Shown: positions 51,809-61,424, counted from the first letter of the stretch. The stretch is DNA of 64,000 nucleotides from Geoanaerobacter pelophilus (GCF_018476885.1 NZ_JAHCVJ010000005.1:335244-399243); one strand, 5' to 3'. Numbers and translations are program-made. The notes: a model not told the origin generated them from the letters alone.

Positions 51809-54484
51809 TCAGTGCGCCTCGGCCCAGTTGCTGCCGTAGCTGATATCCACCTTCAACGGCACGCGGCACTCTACGGCATGGGCCATCTCGTGCTCCACCA
51901 GCTGCTCCAGGTGAAGCAGCTCCCCCTCCGGCACCTCGAACACCAGTTCGTCATGGACCTGCATGAGCAGGCGGCTCTCCGCTCCTTCCAGCTTCAGTCG
52001 CCGGTCGATATTGATCATCGCCTTCTTGATGATGTCGGCCGCCGACCCCTGGATCGGGTAGTTGATGGCGTTGCGCTCGGCAAAGCTGCGCACCTGGAAG
52101 TTGTGGCTGTTGATATCCGGGATCGGCAGTCGTCGGCCGAGCATGGTGGTCACATAGCCATGCTCCCGCGCCTGCTCCACGCAGGAGTCGAGAAAGGCCA
52201 TGGCCCCGGCATGACGGGCCTTGTAGGTGGCGATGAAGTCCTCGGCCACCTTACGGGCAACTCCCAACTGCGCTGCCAGGCTGAAGGCGCTCTGGCCGTA
52301 GATCACCCCGAAATTGATGGTCTTGGCCTGGCGCCGCATCTCGCCGGTGACCAGGCCGGGCATCAGGTCGAACACCTCGGCTGCGGTGCGGGTATGGATA
52401 TCCTCGTCATTGCCGAAGGCATCGCAGAAGACCGGGTCGCCGGAGAGATGGGCCAGCACGCGCAGCTCGATCTGCGAATAGTCGGCTGACAGGATCTTGC
52501 ACCCCTCCCTGGCGATGAACGCTTGGCGGATCTTTTTCCCCTCCTCGGTGCGGATCGGAATGTTCTGCAGGTTCGGGTCCGATGAGGAGAGCCGGCCGGT
52601 GCTGGTCACTGCCTGGTTGTAGGAGGTGTGCACCCGGCCGTCGCTGTCGGCCAGCTGCGGCAGGGCATCGGTATAGGTGGACTTGAGCTTGGCCACGCCC
52701 CGCTGCTGCAGCAGCAGTGAGGCGATCTCGTGACCCGCCTCGGCCAGCCGCTCCAGCTCATCGACATTGGTGGACCAGCCGGTCTTGAGCTTGGTCTTCT
52801 TGCCGGTTGGCAGCTGCAGCTTCTCGAACAGGATCTCCCCCAGCTGCTTGGGCGAGTTGACGTTGAACGGCCCTCCGGCCAGCTCATGGATCCGGCTCTC
52901 CAGGGTCACAAGCTGTTTGCCGAGCCCTGCGGAGAGCTCCGCCAGGAACGGCAGATCAAGCTTGACCCCCAGCAGTTCCATCTCGGCCAGGATCGTCACC
53001 AGCGGCATCTCCAGCTCGAACAGCAACCCCTCCATCCCCGCAGCGGCAACCTTGGGGAGCAGCAGCCGATGCAGCATGAAGGTGGCATCGCTATCCTCGC
53101 AGGAATAGCGGGCGGCCTTTTCCACCTCGATCTCGTCGAACCGCTTCTGATCCTTTCCTTTGCCGGCCACCTCCTCGTAGGAGATCATCTTGTGGTCGAG
53201 ATACTCCACTGACAGGGCATCGAGCCCCTGGCTGGTGCGCCCCGGATTGACCAGGTAAGCGGCCAGCATGGTATCGCACCAGACCCCCTGCATTTCCACC
53301 CCGGCCGTACGCAGCACTTGGTAGTCATATTTGATGTTCTGGCCGATCTTCCGTTTGTCCGGGTCTGTCAGGAACGGCCTGAGACGGTCAAGCACTATTG
53401 CAAGATTCAGCTGGGTGGGAACGCCGAGATAATGGTGGCCGACCGGGATGTAGTACGCCTCGTGCGACCGCCAGGAGAGCGAGATGCCGACGATTTCCGC
53501 CATCCTGGGGTCAAGGCTGGTGGTTTCCAGGTCAATGGCAAACTCTTCGACCTTTGCCAGCTCCTGCAGCAGCGCCGCGAACTCCGCTTCGCTGAGGATG
53601 GTGCGGTACTCTTCGCTGGAGAGGGTGGAACGGCTGGTCAGCTCCTTCATCAGCGAGGTAAAGCCGAACCGCTTGAACAGCTCGGCCAGAACCGCATTGT
53701 CAGGCGGTTCGGCAACGAAATCCCCCAGGTCATAAGCAATCGGCACCCGGCAGTCGATGGTGGCCAGTTGTCGCGACAGCCGCGCCTGGTCGGCAAAGGC
53801 CCGGATGTTCTCGCCAGTCTTGCCTTTGACCTCGCTGCTCCTTGCCAACAGGGCATCCATGGAACCAAACTCCTGCACCAGCTTGATGGCGGTCTTCTCG
53901 CCGATGCCGGGTACGCCCGGGATATTATCCGAGGAGTCGCCGGCCAGCCCGAGGATATCGATCACCTTGTCCGGCCCGACCCCGAACCGCTCGATCACCT
54001 CGGCGGCGCCGGAAATCTTGTCCTTCATGGTATCGAGCAGGGTCACATGGTCGCTGACAACCTGCATCAGGTCCTTGTCGCCGGTCACCACCACGGTATT
54101 GATCCCGCGTTCTCCGCAATCGCGGCAGATAGTGCCGATGATATCGTCCGCCTCAAAGCCGTCCAGTTCCAGCACCGGAATCCGGAATGCCCGCACCAGC
54201 TCCTTGATCGGCTCCACCTGCTGCCGCAGGTCGTCGGGCATGGCGGCCCGGTTTGCCTTGTACTCCGGGTAGATCTCGGTGCGGAAGGTCTTGCGGGAGA
54301 TATCGAACACCACGGCCACATAGGATGGCTGCCGGTCTTTCAGCACCTTGAGCAGCATCTGGGTGAAGCCGAAGATGGCGTTGGTCGGAAAGCCGCCCGG
54401 CCCGGAGAGATGGCGGATGGCATGGTAGGCGCGATACAGGTACGAAGAACCGTCGATCAGGTACAGGGTGGTATTGTTGTCCAT
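51809..54484 (-). CDS. polA: DNA polymerase I
   Basis: 891 residues: 5' nuclease domain (YLIDGSSYLYRAYHA, VTGDKDLMQ, GVPGIGEKTA), proofreading domain with an intact D-x-E (FAIDLETTSLDP), and family-A polymerase with motifs A (DYSQIELRVLAHLS), B (RRQAKTINFGVIYG) and C (MQVHDELVFEV). It removes RNA primers and fills repair gaps. I chose ATG 54484 (MDNNTTLYLIDG); the longer frame from 54721 would run through the DUF4177 gene. GAGGAG for this start lies inside the upstream mini-gene, 4 nt away. Confidence 0.97.
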   Translation of the reverse strand: MDNNTTLYLIDGSSYLYRAYHAIRHLSGPGGFPTNAIFGFTQMLLKVLKDRQPSYVAVVFDISRKTFRTEIYPEYKANRAAMPDDLRQQVEPIKELVRAFRIPVLELDGFEADDIIGTICRDCGERGINTVVVTGDKDLMQVVSDHVTLLDTMKDKISGAAEVIERFGVGPDKVIDILGLAGDSSDNIPGVPGIGEKTAIKLVQEFGSMDALLARSSEVKGKTGENIRAFADQARLSRQLATIDCRVPIAYDLGDFVAEPPDNAVLAELFKRFGFTSLMKELTSRSTLSSEEYRTILSEAEFAALLQELAKVEEFAIDLETTSLDPRMAEIVGISLSWRSHEAYYIPVGHHYLGVPTQLNLAIVLDRLRPFLTDPDKRKIGQNIKYDYQVLRTAGVEMQGVWCDTMLAAYLVNPGRTSQGLDALSVEYLDHKMISYEEVAGKGKDQKRFDEIEVEKAARYSCEDSDATFMLHRLLLPKVAAAGMEGLLFELEMPLVTILAEMELLGVKLDLPFLAELSAGLGKQLVTLESRIHELAGGPFNVNSPKQLGEILFEKLQLPTGKKTKLKTGWSTNVDELERLAEAGHEIASLLLQQRGVAKLKSTYTDALPQLADSDGRVHTSYNQAVTSTGRLSSSDPNLQNIPIRTEEGKKIRQAFIAREGCKILSADYSQIELRVLAHLSGDPVFCDAFGNDEDIHTRTAAEVFDLMPGLVTGEMRRQAKTINFGVIYGQSAFSLAAQLGVARKVAEDFIATYKARHAGAMAFLDSCVEQAREHGYVTTMLGRRLPIPDINSHNFQVRSFAERNAINYPIQGSAADIIKKAMINIDRRLKLEGAESRLLMQVHDELVFEVPEGELLHLEQLVEHEMAHAVECRVPLKVDISYGSNWAEAH

Positions 54485-54488
54485 CCGG

Positions 54489-54662
54489 CTACATCTCCTC
54501 TTTGGTAAAGATGACAAACGCCATGCTTGGCCGTTTTTGCGACTCGCGCATGGCGAAATGCAGGCCGTCAAAGCGCCACCCCTTGGCGGTCCACTCATTG
54601 AGGGTCTCCTCAAGCACATCTTCGGAAACGGTACTGACCTCGACAACCTTGTACGTGAGCAT
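54489..54662 (-). CDS. DUF4177-type mini-protein upstream of polA
   Basis: 57 residues: MLTYKVVEVSTVSEDVLEE, then NEWTAKGWRFDGLHF and PSMAFVIFTKEE. This strand-helix-strand pattern (Y-K-V-V-E-V ... G-W ... F-V-I-F) fits DUF4177. GGAGGAGCC directly precedes the ATG. Its last codons supply the ribosome site of polA, 4 nt downstream, so the two genes are coupled. Function unknown. Confidence 0.85.
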   Translation of the reverse strand: MLTYKVVEVSTVSEDVLEETLNEWTAKGWRFDGLHFAMRESQKRPSMAFVIFTKEEM

Positions 54663-54735
54663 GGCTCCTCCGGATCATGATTTCGGGCAATAGTAGTTGA
54701 TTCGGCAAGGGGTATCAACATTCATTTGCATTCGT

Positions 54736-54764
54736 TTGCAGCAGAGCGAAATGGTGCTAAACTT
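54736..54764 (+). promoter_or_regulatory. Possible promoter of the small ORF and hsp20
   Basis: TTTGCA (54736-54741), 17-nt spacer, TAAACT (54759-54764). No sigma-32 or CIRCE element seen. Confidence 0.4.
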
Positions 54765-54842
54765 TCCCCAAGGAAAGGAGGTGAGCAGTTCGGCCACAAC
54801 GCGGTCTAATGACCCTACAAACTCGAAGCAAGGAGCTACGGT

Positions 54843-55016
54843 ATGATCAACGAGCAGCAAGTTTCATTCGAGAAGCAGACAGAGCTTACCGAGATACACC
54901 TTGAGACCGATTACCAGCGCAAAGACTTGAAAGCCAGGCGGGCAGCAACCAAGCTCAGCCTCTATGACGGATCGAAAAAATTGAAGCACAGCGTCCCCAA
55001 GGGGAAGAAAGTCTGA
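54843..55016 (+). CDS. 57-residue charged protein upstream of hsp20
   Basis: 57 residues, not recognised: MINEQQVSFEKQTELTEIHL, then a basic half (YQRKDLKARRAATKLSLYDG) and a Lys-rich end. AAGGAG lies 7 nt before the ATG, a textbook site, and the frame is free of rare features. It precedes the hsp20 gene by 40 bp on the same strand, so a stress-linked two-gene unit is possible. Confidence 0.7.
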   Translation: MINEQQVSFEKQTELTEIHLETDYQRKDLKARRAATKLSLYDGSKKLKHSVPKGKKV

Positions 55017-55056
55017 AGCGCTTTCAGAGAGTTACAATGATCAGGAGAAACCGGTA

Positions 55057-55500
55057 ATGGCAATAGTAAAATACAATCCGATTAAAGAGCTCCGCTCGAT
55101 GCAGGAACAGATGAACCGCCTGCTTGACCTGGCATGGAACCGGGAGACCGGCGAAGATATGCGGGACGGGGTCTGGCAGCCGGCGGTGGACATCTACGAA
55201 GATGACGAATCAGTGGTGATAAAGGCCGAGATCCCGGATGTGGACCAGAAGGATATCGAGGTCAAGATCGAGGACAACACCCTCACCCTCAAGGGGGAGC
55301 GGCGCCACGACCAGAGCGTGAAAAAAGAGAATTACCATCGGGTGGAGCGGTACTACGGCACTTTCCAGCGCAGCTTCCACCTGCCGCACACCATTGATCA
55401 GGAGAAGATCAAGGCCGCGTGCGACCGTGGGGTTTTAACCATTACCCTGCCGAAAAAAGGGGAGAAGAAACCGAAACAGATTACCGTGGAAGTAAAGTAA
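55057..55500 (+). CDS. Small heat shock protein (Hsp20/alpha-crystallin)
   Basis: 147 residues. N-terminal NPIKELRSMQEQMNRLLDLAW, alpha-crystallin domain (about 38-132) with PAVDIYEDDESVVIKAEIPDVDQKDIEVKIEDNTLTLKGER, the closing GVLTITLPK motif, and an I-x-V tail (QITVEVK). An ATP-independent holdase. AGGAGAAACC precedes the ATG. A strong bidirectional terminator follows. Confidence 0.96.
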   Translation: MAIVKYNPIKELRSMQEQMNRLLDLAWNRETGEDMRDGVWQPAVDIYEDDESVVIKAEIPDVDQKDIEVKIEDNTLTLKGERRHDQSVKKENYHRVERYYGTFQRSFHLPHTIDQEKIKAACDRGVLTITLPKKGEKKPKQITVEVK

Positions 55501-55523
55501 ACCGCAAAAACCAATTTGCGAGC

Positions 55524-55561
55524 AAAAACGCCCGACTGCCATAACGCAGCCGGGCGTTTTT
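55524..55561. terminator. Bidirectional terminator between hsp20 and larE
   Basis: AAAAACGCCCG-a-CTGC-cataac-GCAG-c-CGGGCGTTTTT: 15 base pairs with one mismatch and T-runs on both strands. Confidence 0.92.
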
Positions 55562-55575
55562 GCATCGCAATTAAC

Positions 55576-56373
55576 TCAGTTCATGCTGCCGGTACGATAT
55601 CCTTCCAGATCCAGCGCCACGAATTTGAATCCAGCCTTTTTGAATGCGGCAACTACCTGATTCCTCAAGTCGTCAGCCAGTAGCCGCGGCAATTCCTCCG
55701 GGGCCAGCTCGATCCGTGCCGTTTCACCGTGATACCGGACCCGATAGACCCGGAACCCTTGGGCCTTCAAAAACTCTTCGCACTGCTCGATCATACTGAG
55801 CCGCTCGGCAGTTATCTCCACCCCGTAGGGGAAGCGGCTGGCCAGACAGGCGTAGGCCTGCTTGTTCCAGGTCGCCAGGCCGAGCTCGCGACTCAGCGCC
55901 CGGACATCGTCCTTGGAAAAACCTGCCTCCAGCAGCGGACTGCGCACCTGCAGCTCTCCGGCGGCCCGTCGCCCCGGCCGGTAATCGCCGAGATCGTCAC
56001 TGTTGGTGCCGTCGCAGATATGGGCAAACCCCATTTCCGCGGCCTTGGCAGCACAGATGCCGAACAGCTCTTTCTTGCAGTGGTAACAGCGGTCCCGCGG
56101 GTTCTCGCTATAACCGGGAATCTCCAGTTCGTTGGAATCGACTACGATCTGCCGGGCGCCGATCACCTTGGCCAGGGAGACCGCCTCTCGGAATTCCGAT
56201 TCCGGGTAGGTGGGGGATGTCGCGGTTATGGCGCAGGCACGCTCTCCCAGCAGGTCATGGGCGACCTTGAGCAACAGGGTTGAATCAACACCTCCGGAAA
56301 ACGCGACCAGTACCGATCCCATCTCTTCCAGAACCGTCTTGAGACGGGCATATTTGCTGGGCAGGTCAGACAT
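55576..56373 (-). CDS. larE: LarE-type ATP-dependent sulfur transferase
   Basis: 265 residues. PP-loop ATPase motif AFSGGVDSTLL (about 24-34), SPTYPESE, and three cysteines: Cys96 and Cys99 (DRCYHCKKELF) plus Cys176 (ACLASRFPYG). Cys176 matches the sacrificial sulfur donor of Lactobacillus LarE. The extra C-x2-C is the pattern described for cluster-bearing LarE forms that need not sacrifice their own sulfur. LarE thiolates the precursor of the nickel-pincer nucleotide. larA, larB and larC are absent here. ATG 56373 overlaps the rrf2 gene end by 8 bp; the longer frame is not credible. Confidence 0.93.
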   Translation of the reverse strand: MSDLPSKYARLKTVLEEMGSVLVAFSGGVDSTLLLKVAHDLLGERACAITATSPTYPESEFREAVSLAKVIGARQIVVDSNELEIPGYSENPRDRCYHCKKELFGICAAKAAEMGFAHICDGTNSDDLGDYRPGRRAAGELQVRSPLLEAGFSKDDVRALSRELGLATWNKQAYACLASRFPYGVEITAERLSMIEQCEEFLKAQGFRVYRVRYHGETARIELAPEELPRLLADDLRNQVVAAFKKAGFKFVALDLEGYRTGSMN

Positions 56374-56854
56374 TCGCAGTCTTCCGCCGGGGTTTGACCG
56401 TAGTAGACAGGTCCTCCTGCAACAGTCCCATGGCTTCCCCCCGCTCGCACAATACGGCCAGGGAAATCTCGGAAAAGAGCGATTCAAGCCGGCTGGACGC
56501 CTCAGTCCAGACCGTCTGGGTGACGCAGGTGCCGTCAAAGGAACAGGCACTCTTCTTCCGCTTGCGCTTTCCGGGAGAACAGTCTACCAGCAGGAGGTCA
56601 CCTTCTGTGGCCTTGACGATGTCCTTGACGGTCACATCCTTGAGCGGCTTGGCAATCAGGTAGCCGCCCTGCGGCCCGCGCTTGCTTTTCAACAGCCCGG
56701 CCCGCTTCAGATTCTGAAAGATCTGTTCCAGGTATCGGGGAGATATTTCCTGCCGGCGGGCAATGTCCTGAATCTGCACCGGCCGGTTGGCCGCATGATA
56801 GGCAATGTCGAACAGTGCCCGTAAGCCGTATCGGCTTTTGGTTGAAAGACGCAT
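56366..56854 (-). CDS. Rrf2-family transcriptional regulator (Fe-S type)
   Basis: 162 residues. Winged helix MRLSTKSRYGLRALFDIAYHA, IQDIARRQEISPRYLEQIFQNLKRAGLLKSKRGPQGGYLIAKP, followed by a cysteine region with C-x(10)-C-x(5)-C (DCSPGKRKRKKSACSFDGTCV), as used for Fe-S cluster binding by IscR/NsrR/CymR relatives. It could sense cluster status, NO or cysteine. It overlaps larE and follows a 70-residue gene by 15 bp. No iscS or cysteine-synthesis gene is adjacent. Confidence 0.92.
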   Translation of the reverse strand: MRLSTKSRYGLRALFDIAYHAANRPVQIQDIARRQEISPRYLEQIFQNLKRAGLLKSKRGPQGGYLIAKPLKDVTVKDIVKATEGDLLLVDCSPGKRKRKKSACSFDGTCVTQTVWTEASSRLESLFSEISLAVLCERGEAMGLLQEDLSTTVKPRRKTANV

Positions 56855-56869
56855 CTCGGTCTCCTTTTC

Positions 56870-57082
56870 TTACCAGTACTTTTCCGGCGGGGCAAAACGT
56901 CCCAACAGCTTAATCTCACCATCGACAACCTGGAATTTATCACCGAGTTCATTGATCCAGCTGTTGCCCTCTTCAAGCGGGGTTGGTACCTCGCGCTTAC
57001 CGAGATACACCTCGTCCTCCCCAATATAGGCGAACCACTCCAGGTTGCCGTTCATCCAGATCTTGTTCTTGAGTTCCAACAC
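56870..57082 (-). CDS. Small hypothetical protein, first gene of the rrf2-larE unit
   Basis: 70 residues, not recognised: MLELKNKIWMNGNLEWFAYI, EDEVYLGKREVPTPLEEGNSWINEL, DKFQVVDGEIKLLGRF. Mostly short strands; a small barrel is likely. AGGAGG-type site (GGAGGTTAGTG) precedes ATG 57082. Conserved position before an Rrf2 gene would support a shared role, but that cannot be tested here. Confidence 0.75.
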   Translation of the reverse strand: MLELKNKIWMNGNLEWFAYIGEDEVYLGKREVPTPLEEGNSWINELGDKFQVVDGEIKLLGRFAPPEKYW

Positions 57083-57235
57083 TAACCTCCTGTGGAATTA
57101 TTGCAGCAGATGTTACCGGAATGATCGATGCCGGTCAAGCGCCACCGATCCGTTTGACCTGTTTTTTCTTGTTGCGTTTCAACAATTTTGTTAGAAGTGA
57201 AACCTCCAGTATCTAATCCGAGGGAGGAACCCGAT

Positions 57236-58075
57236 ATGAAGTTCACCAAAATGCACGGCGCAGGCAATGACTATGTCTATGTCAACTGTTTCGAAGAGCA
57301 GATCGAGAACCCGGCTGAGATCGCCATCAAGGTCTCCAACCGCAATTTCGGCATCGGTTCGGACGGCCTGATCCTGATCATGCCTTCCGATAAGGCAGAC
57401 GTGCGGATGAGAATGTTCAACTCCGACGGCTCGGAATCCGAGATGTGCGGCAACGGCATCCGCTGCGTGGCCAAGTATTCTTATGACCACGGCATTGTGA
57501 CCAAGAAGGAGATCACTGCCGAGACCGGCGCCGGGATCCTTACCCTGCAGCTCTTCACCGGCAGCGACAACAAGGTGAACCGGGTGCGGGTCAACATGGG
57601 GAAGCCGCGGCTGACCAAGGTCGAGATCCCGATGCTCGGCGATCCTCAGGACGGCCAGACCGTAAACCAGCCGCTGAATATTCTGCACACCACCTTTAAC
57701 ATCACCACGGTCTCCATGGGCAACCCCCATTGCGTGATCTTTGTCGATGACGTGGAGAGCTTCCAGGTGGAAAAATACGGGCCGCTGATCGAAAACCACG
57801 ACCTCTTCCCACGCCGCACCAACGTGGAATTCGTCCAGATCATCTCCCGCACCGAAGTCCGGCAGCGGACCTGGGAGCGGGGCGCCGGCGAAACCCTCGC
57901 CTGCGGCACCGGCGCCAGCGCGGTCTGCGTGGCCGGGGCGCTGAACGGCCTGACTGACAAGAAGATCCTCAACCACCTGTCCGGTGGCGATCTGGAGCTG
58001 GAGTGGTCTGAAGACGGCTTCCTCTACATGACCGGCCCGGCCACCGAGGTGTTTTCCGGGGAAATAACCCTGTAA
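57236..58075 (+). CDS. dapF: Diaminopimelate epimerase
   Basis: 279 residues. [19 protein letters not shown] start, [14 protein letters not shown], and the two catalytic cysteines, Cys71 in EMCGNGIRC and the one in [21 protein letters not shown] also fits. It converts LL- to meso-diaminopimelate for lysine and peptidoglycan. GGGAGGAACC precedes ATG 57236. Its TAA overlaps the next ATG (TAATG). Confidence 0.97.
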   Translation: MKFTKMHGAGNDYVYVNCFEEQIENPAEIAIKVSNRNFGIGSDGLILIMPSDKADVRMRMFNSDGSESEMCGNGIRCVAKYSYDHGIVTKKEITAETGAGILTLQLFTGSDNKVNRVRVNMGKPRLTKVEIPMLGDPQDGQTVNQPLNILHTTFNITTVSMGNPHCVIFVDDVESFQVEKYGPLIENHDLFPRRTNVEFVQIISRTEVRQRTWERGAGETLACGTGASAVCVAGALNGLTDKKILNHLSGGDLELEWSEDGFLYMTGPATEVFSGEITL

Positions 58076-58494
58076 TGATTGATTGTCAGATGTGCAGCAA
58101 ATGGCTCGACGAGCCGGAGATGCGGGTCGCGGAGCTGGAGCATAGTTATGTGCTCCTGAACCGCGACCAGTTTTTCCCCGGCTACTGTTTCGTCTTTACC
58201 AAGACCCATGTGACCGAGCTGTTCCACTTGGACCAGGACACCAGGGCAGCAATAATTGAAGAGGTGAATGCGGTTGCCGCAGCGCTGTTCGCGGTATTCC
58301 AGCCGACTAAGATCAACTACGAACTGCTCGGCAACATGGTCCCCCACATGCACTGGCACATCGTGCCCCGCTTTACGACCGACCCGCTCTGGCCGCGACC
58401 GATCTGGAGCGATCCGCATGAGCCTCTTATGCTCTCACCCGACGACTACCGGTTTCGTATCCAGGCGATCGCCGAGCTCCTCTCCCGCAGATAG
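58075..58494 (+). CDS. HIT-family hydrolase
   Basis: 139 residues. Histidine triad HMHWHIVPR (H-x-H-x-H) near residue 95, preceded by KINYELLGNMVP and HVTELFHLDQDTRAAIIEEVNAV. HIT proteins hydrolyse nucleotidyl-phosphate bonds; this branch with an N-terminal [10 protein letters not shown] is typical of proteobacterial HIT proteins of unknown substrate. Translation coupled to dapF. Confidence 0.93.
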   Translation: MIDCQMCSKWLDEPEMRVAELEHSYVLLNRDQFFPGYCFVFTKTHVTELFHLDQDTRAAIIEEVNAVAAALFAVFQPTKINYELLGNMVPHMHWHIVPRFTTDPLWPRPIWSDPHEPLMLSPDDYRFRIQAIAELLSRR

Positions 58495-58604
58495 AGCCGT
58501 TCTTTCCCGTCGATTTCCTTCCTGCTGTTACCGCTTCATTACATTGTCACCTAGACAAAAGATGATACGCTTTCCGGTGAACCTGCGTTCCGAAGGGAGA
58601 GACA

Positions 58605-61376
58605 ATGGACCTGTTGTGGAAGGCGTCCGACCAGCACCAGAGGCTCGATGAATTGACGACGTGCGACGCTGCCGCCAAGAAGCTTCCGCTGCGCCGGGAT
58701 GTTCGGTCCATGGGGATGCTTCTTGGTGAGGTGATCCGGGCCCAGGCCGGAGAGGCGGCGTTCAACCTGGAGGAGCGCCTGAGAAAGCTCTCAATAGGCC
58801 ACCGGGAGAGCACTGCCCCTGTCGACGACGCTGAAAGCCCTCCCGGAGAGCAGGTACTCCTCCGGCAGATGATCGATCTGGTCTCGACCATGACCCTGCC
58901 CGATACCGCCCTGATAATCAAGGCTTTCGCGACCTTCTTTGAACTGACCAATCTTGCCGAGACCAACAACCGCAAAAGGAGAAGCCGCGCCCACCGTGTT
59001 GCCGGTGTTTCCGCCAAACCCGGCACACTTCGCGCAACCCTCCAGCGTATGCACGATGCCGGTATGGATGCCGACCAGACGCTGCTCTGTCTGTCCCGTT
59101 TGGAAATCCTCCCGGTATTTACCGCCCACCCCACCGAGGTGTCGCGGCGCGTGGTTCTCTTCAAGCGACGCCGCATAGCGGAGATACTGGAACGGCTCGA
59201 CAGATTGCCGCTCTCTCCTGCCGAGGCTGAGGAGTGCCAGGAGGCGATCCGGGCGGAGATAACCGCTCTCTGGCAGTCCGATGATGTCCGGCGGCGCAAG
59301 CCGACGGTACAGGATGAGATCATCATGGGGATGGACCATTATCCCGGTGCGCTGATCGCAGCGGTAAACAGCTTCTATGCCGAGGCAGCCCGCGATTTCC
59401 GGGGGGTCTTCGGCAGGGATATCCGGTTGTCTGCGTTTCCGACGATGATCCGTTTCGGTTCCTGGATCGGGGGGGATCGCGACGGCAACCCGTTCGTTAC
59501 GCCGGAGTGCACCCGGGATGCGCTGCGTAAGGCACGGGAACTGATCCTTGCCGAATATGCAGGCGACATGGAGGAGCTGTACCGGTTGCTCACCCCCTCC
59601 GTATGCCAGGTCGGCGACGATCCCCCCTTGCGTGAGACGCTTGGCCGGCAGGCAACCCGGTTCCCGAAGGCTGCCGGCTTGGTCGACACCCTTCCGGACA
59701 GTGAGCTGCCGAGGCGGTTTGCGGCGTTTATGCTCCACCGCCTGAGAAGCACGCAGTCCGCAGCCGATGACGGCCAGGCCTATCCGAACCCCGAGGAGTT
59801 AGCCGCCGATATCGACCTCCTCATGCAGAGCCTTGACCGGAACCGGGGGGAATTGCTGTCGCAAAGGCTACTCGAACCGCTCCATCGGAAGCTTTCCACC
59901 TTCGGCTTCCATCTCCACACCCTTGACATCCGGCAGCACGCAAAGGTTCACTCGCTGGCTGTGGAAGAGCTCATGGGTCAAGCCGGCCGGACAGCGGTAC
60001 GCGAGAACCCCCTCTCGTCCCAGACCTGCGGGCTCCTCGATACCCTCCGCACGATCGCCGCCTTGAAGAAGGAGTTCTCCCCCGCCGCAATCCGGAGTTA
60101 TGTCATAAGCGGTGCGCGCTGCGTGAACGATATCCATAACCTGATCTGGCTGATGGAGCTCTCCGGGATAGAAGTCGCCGGCCGGAAGGAGTGCGGCGAT
60201 CCCGGGGTCATGCCGGTACCCCTGTTCGAATCGATCGAAGACCTGCGGAATGCGGGCGCGGTCTGCCGGGAGCTATGGAACGATCCCGGTTACCGGAGAT
60301 ACCTCGATTCTTGGGAAGGGTGCCAGGAGGTCATGATCGGCTATTCCGACTCGAACAAGGACGGCGGGATGCTGACCAGCAGCTGGGAGATATTCAAGGC
60401 GCACGAGGCTCTGCACCGGGTTGCCCGGGAGAGTGGAGTGCAGCTGAGGCTTTTCCATGGTCGTGGTGGAACGGTCGGCCGTGGCGGTGGTCCTACGCAT
60501 CGCGCCATCGTATCTCAGCCTCCCGGCGCTTTCTCCGGCGCCATCAAGCTGACGGAACAGGGGGAGGTGATCAACTTCAAGTACAACGACCCGGCCCTGG
60601 CGCGACGAAACCTTGAGCTGCTGGTGGCCTCCTCCCTGGAGGCCCTGGTGCGTACCGGCCTTGTGGAGACCTGCATCGACCCTGCGTGGGAGGAGGCTCT
60701 GGAAGAGATGTCGGCCGTTGCCTATTCGTTCTACCGGGAAAGGATAGCGGAGAATCCCGATATCCTCTCCTATTTCGAGCAGGCGACCCCGGTGCTTGAG
60801 TTCGAACTGGCCAAGATCGGCTCTCGCCCGGCGCGCCGCAGCCAGACCACGTCACTTGACGACCTTCGGGCAATCCCCTGGGGATTTGGGTGGATCCAGA
60901 GCCGGCTGATGCTCCCGGCCTGGTTCGGCGTAGGGACCGCCTGCGAGCGGTTCGCATCGCGAGGATGCGCCGAGAGAGAGCTGCTGGCGGCAATGATGCG
61001 CCGCTTCCCGTTTTTCTTCGACATGATGCGCAATGTGGAGATGGCAATGGCCAAGGTAGATCTTTCGCTGGCACGGCAGTACGCCCTCCTTGTGGAGGAT
61101 GCGGCGCTGCGGGAACGGGTCTGGAGTCTTCTGACTGACGAGTTCGCCCGCACCAGGTCGATGCTTCTCGAGATCTCCGGCCAGGAACGCCTGCTGCAGA
61201 GCAATCCGGGTCTGGCGGAGAGCTTGCGGCTTCGTGCCCCGTACATAGATCCGTTGAGCCTGATTCAGATAGAGCTGCTGCGCAGGAAAAGGGGGGGGGA
61301 CTGGAGCGGTCGGCACGATTACCTCCTGGCGGCTTCCATCCACGGCATTGCCGCGGGGCTTCGCAACACCGGCTGA
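58605..61376 (+). CDS. ppc: Phosphoenolpyruvate carboxylase
   Basis: 923 residues. Signature VFTAHPTEVSRR (catalytic His), WIGGDRDGNPFVT, the second signature VMIGYSDSNKDGGMLTSSWEIFKA and the Gly-rich LFHGRGGTVGRGGGPTHRAI, and a C-terminal region ending in LLAASIHGIAAGLRNTG. It carboxylates PEP to oxaloacetate to refill the TCA cycle. The C-terminal -NTG matches PEPC enzymes. GAAGGGAGAG precedes the ATG. Confidence 0.97.
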   Translation: MDLLWKASDQHQRLDELTTCDAAAKKLPLRRDVRSMGMLLGEVIRAQAGEAAFNLEERLRKLSIGHRESTAPVDDAESPPGEQVLLRQMIDLVSTMTLPDTALIIKAFATFFELTNLAETNNRKRRSRAHRVAGVSAKPGTLRATLQRMHDAGMDADQTLLCLSRLEILPVFTAHPTEVSRRVVLFKRRRIAEILERLDRLPLSPAEAEECQEAIRAEITALWQSDDVRRRKPTVQDEIIMGMDHYPGALIAAVNSFYAEAARDFRGVFGRDIRLSAFPTMIRFGSWIGGDRDGNPFVTPECTRDALRKARELILAEYAGDMEELYRLLTPSVCQVGDDPPLRETLGRQATRFPKAAGLVDTLPDSELPRRFAAFMLHRLRSTQSAADDGQAYPNPEELAADIDLLMQSLDRNRGELLSQRLLEPLHRKLSTFGFHLHTLDIRQHAKVHSLAVEELMGQAGRTAVRENPLSSQTCGLLDTLRTIAALKKEFSPAAIRSYVISGARCVNDIHNLIWLMELSGIEVAGRKECGDPGVMPVPLFESIEDLRNAGAVCRELWNDPGYRRYLDSWEGCQEVMIGYSDSNKDGGMLTSSWEIFKAHEALHRVARESGVQLRLFHGRGGTVGRGGGPTHRAIVSQPPGAFSGAIKLTEQGEVINFKYNDPALARRNLELLVASSLEALVRTGLVETCIDPAWEEALEEMSAVAYSFYRERIAENPDILSYFEQATPVLEFELAKIGSRPARRSQTTSLDDLRAIPWGFGWIQSRLMLPAWFGVGTACERFASRGCAERELLAAMMRRFPFFFDMMRNVEMAMAKVDLSLARQYALLVEDAALRERVWSLLTDEFARTRSMLLEISGQERLLQSNPGLAESLRLRAPYIDPLSLIQIELLRRKRGGDWSGRHDYLLAASIHGIAAGLRNTG

Positions 61377-61424
61377 CTAACATCTGCAAGAAGCTGTGGA
61401 GATGCACGACCCGGCCGTTGCCGG

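Noticed and set aside
53318..54508. A 396-codon plus-strand frame antisense to polA
   Set aside because: Shadow of the polymerase gene; no ribosome site or recognisable motif.
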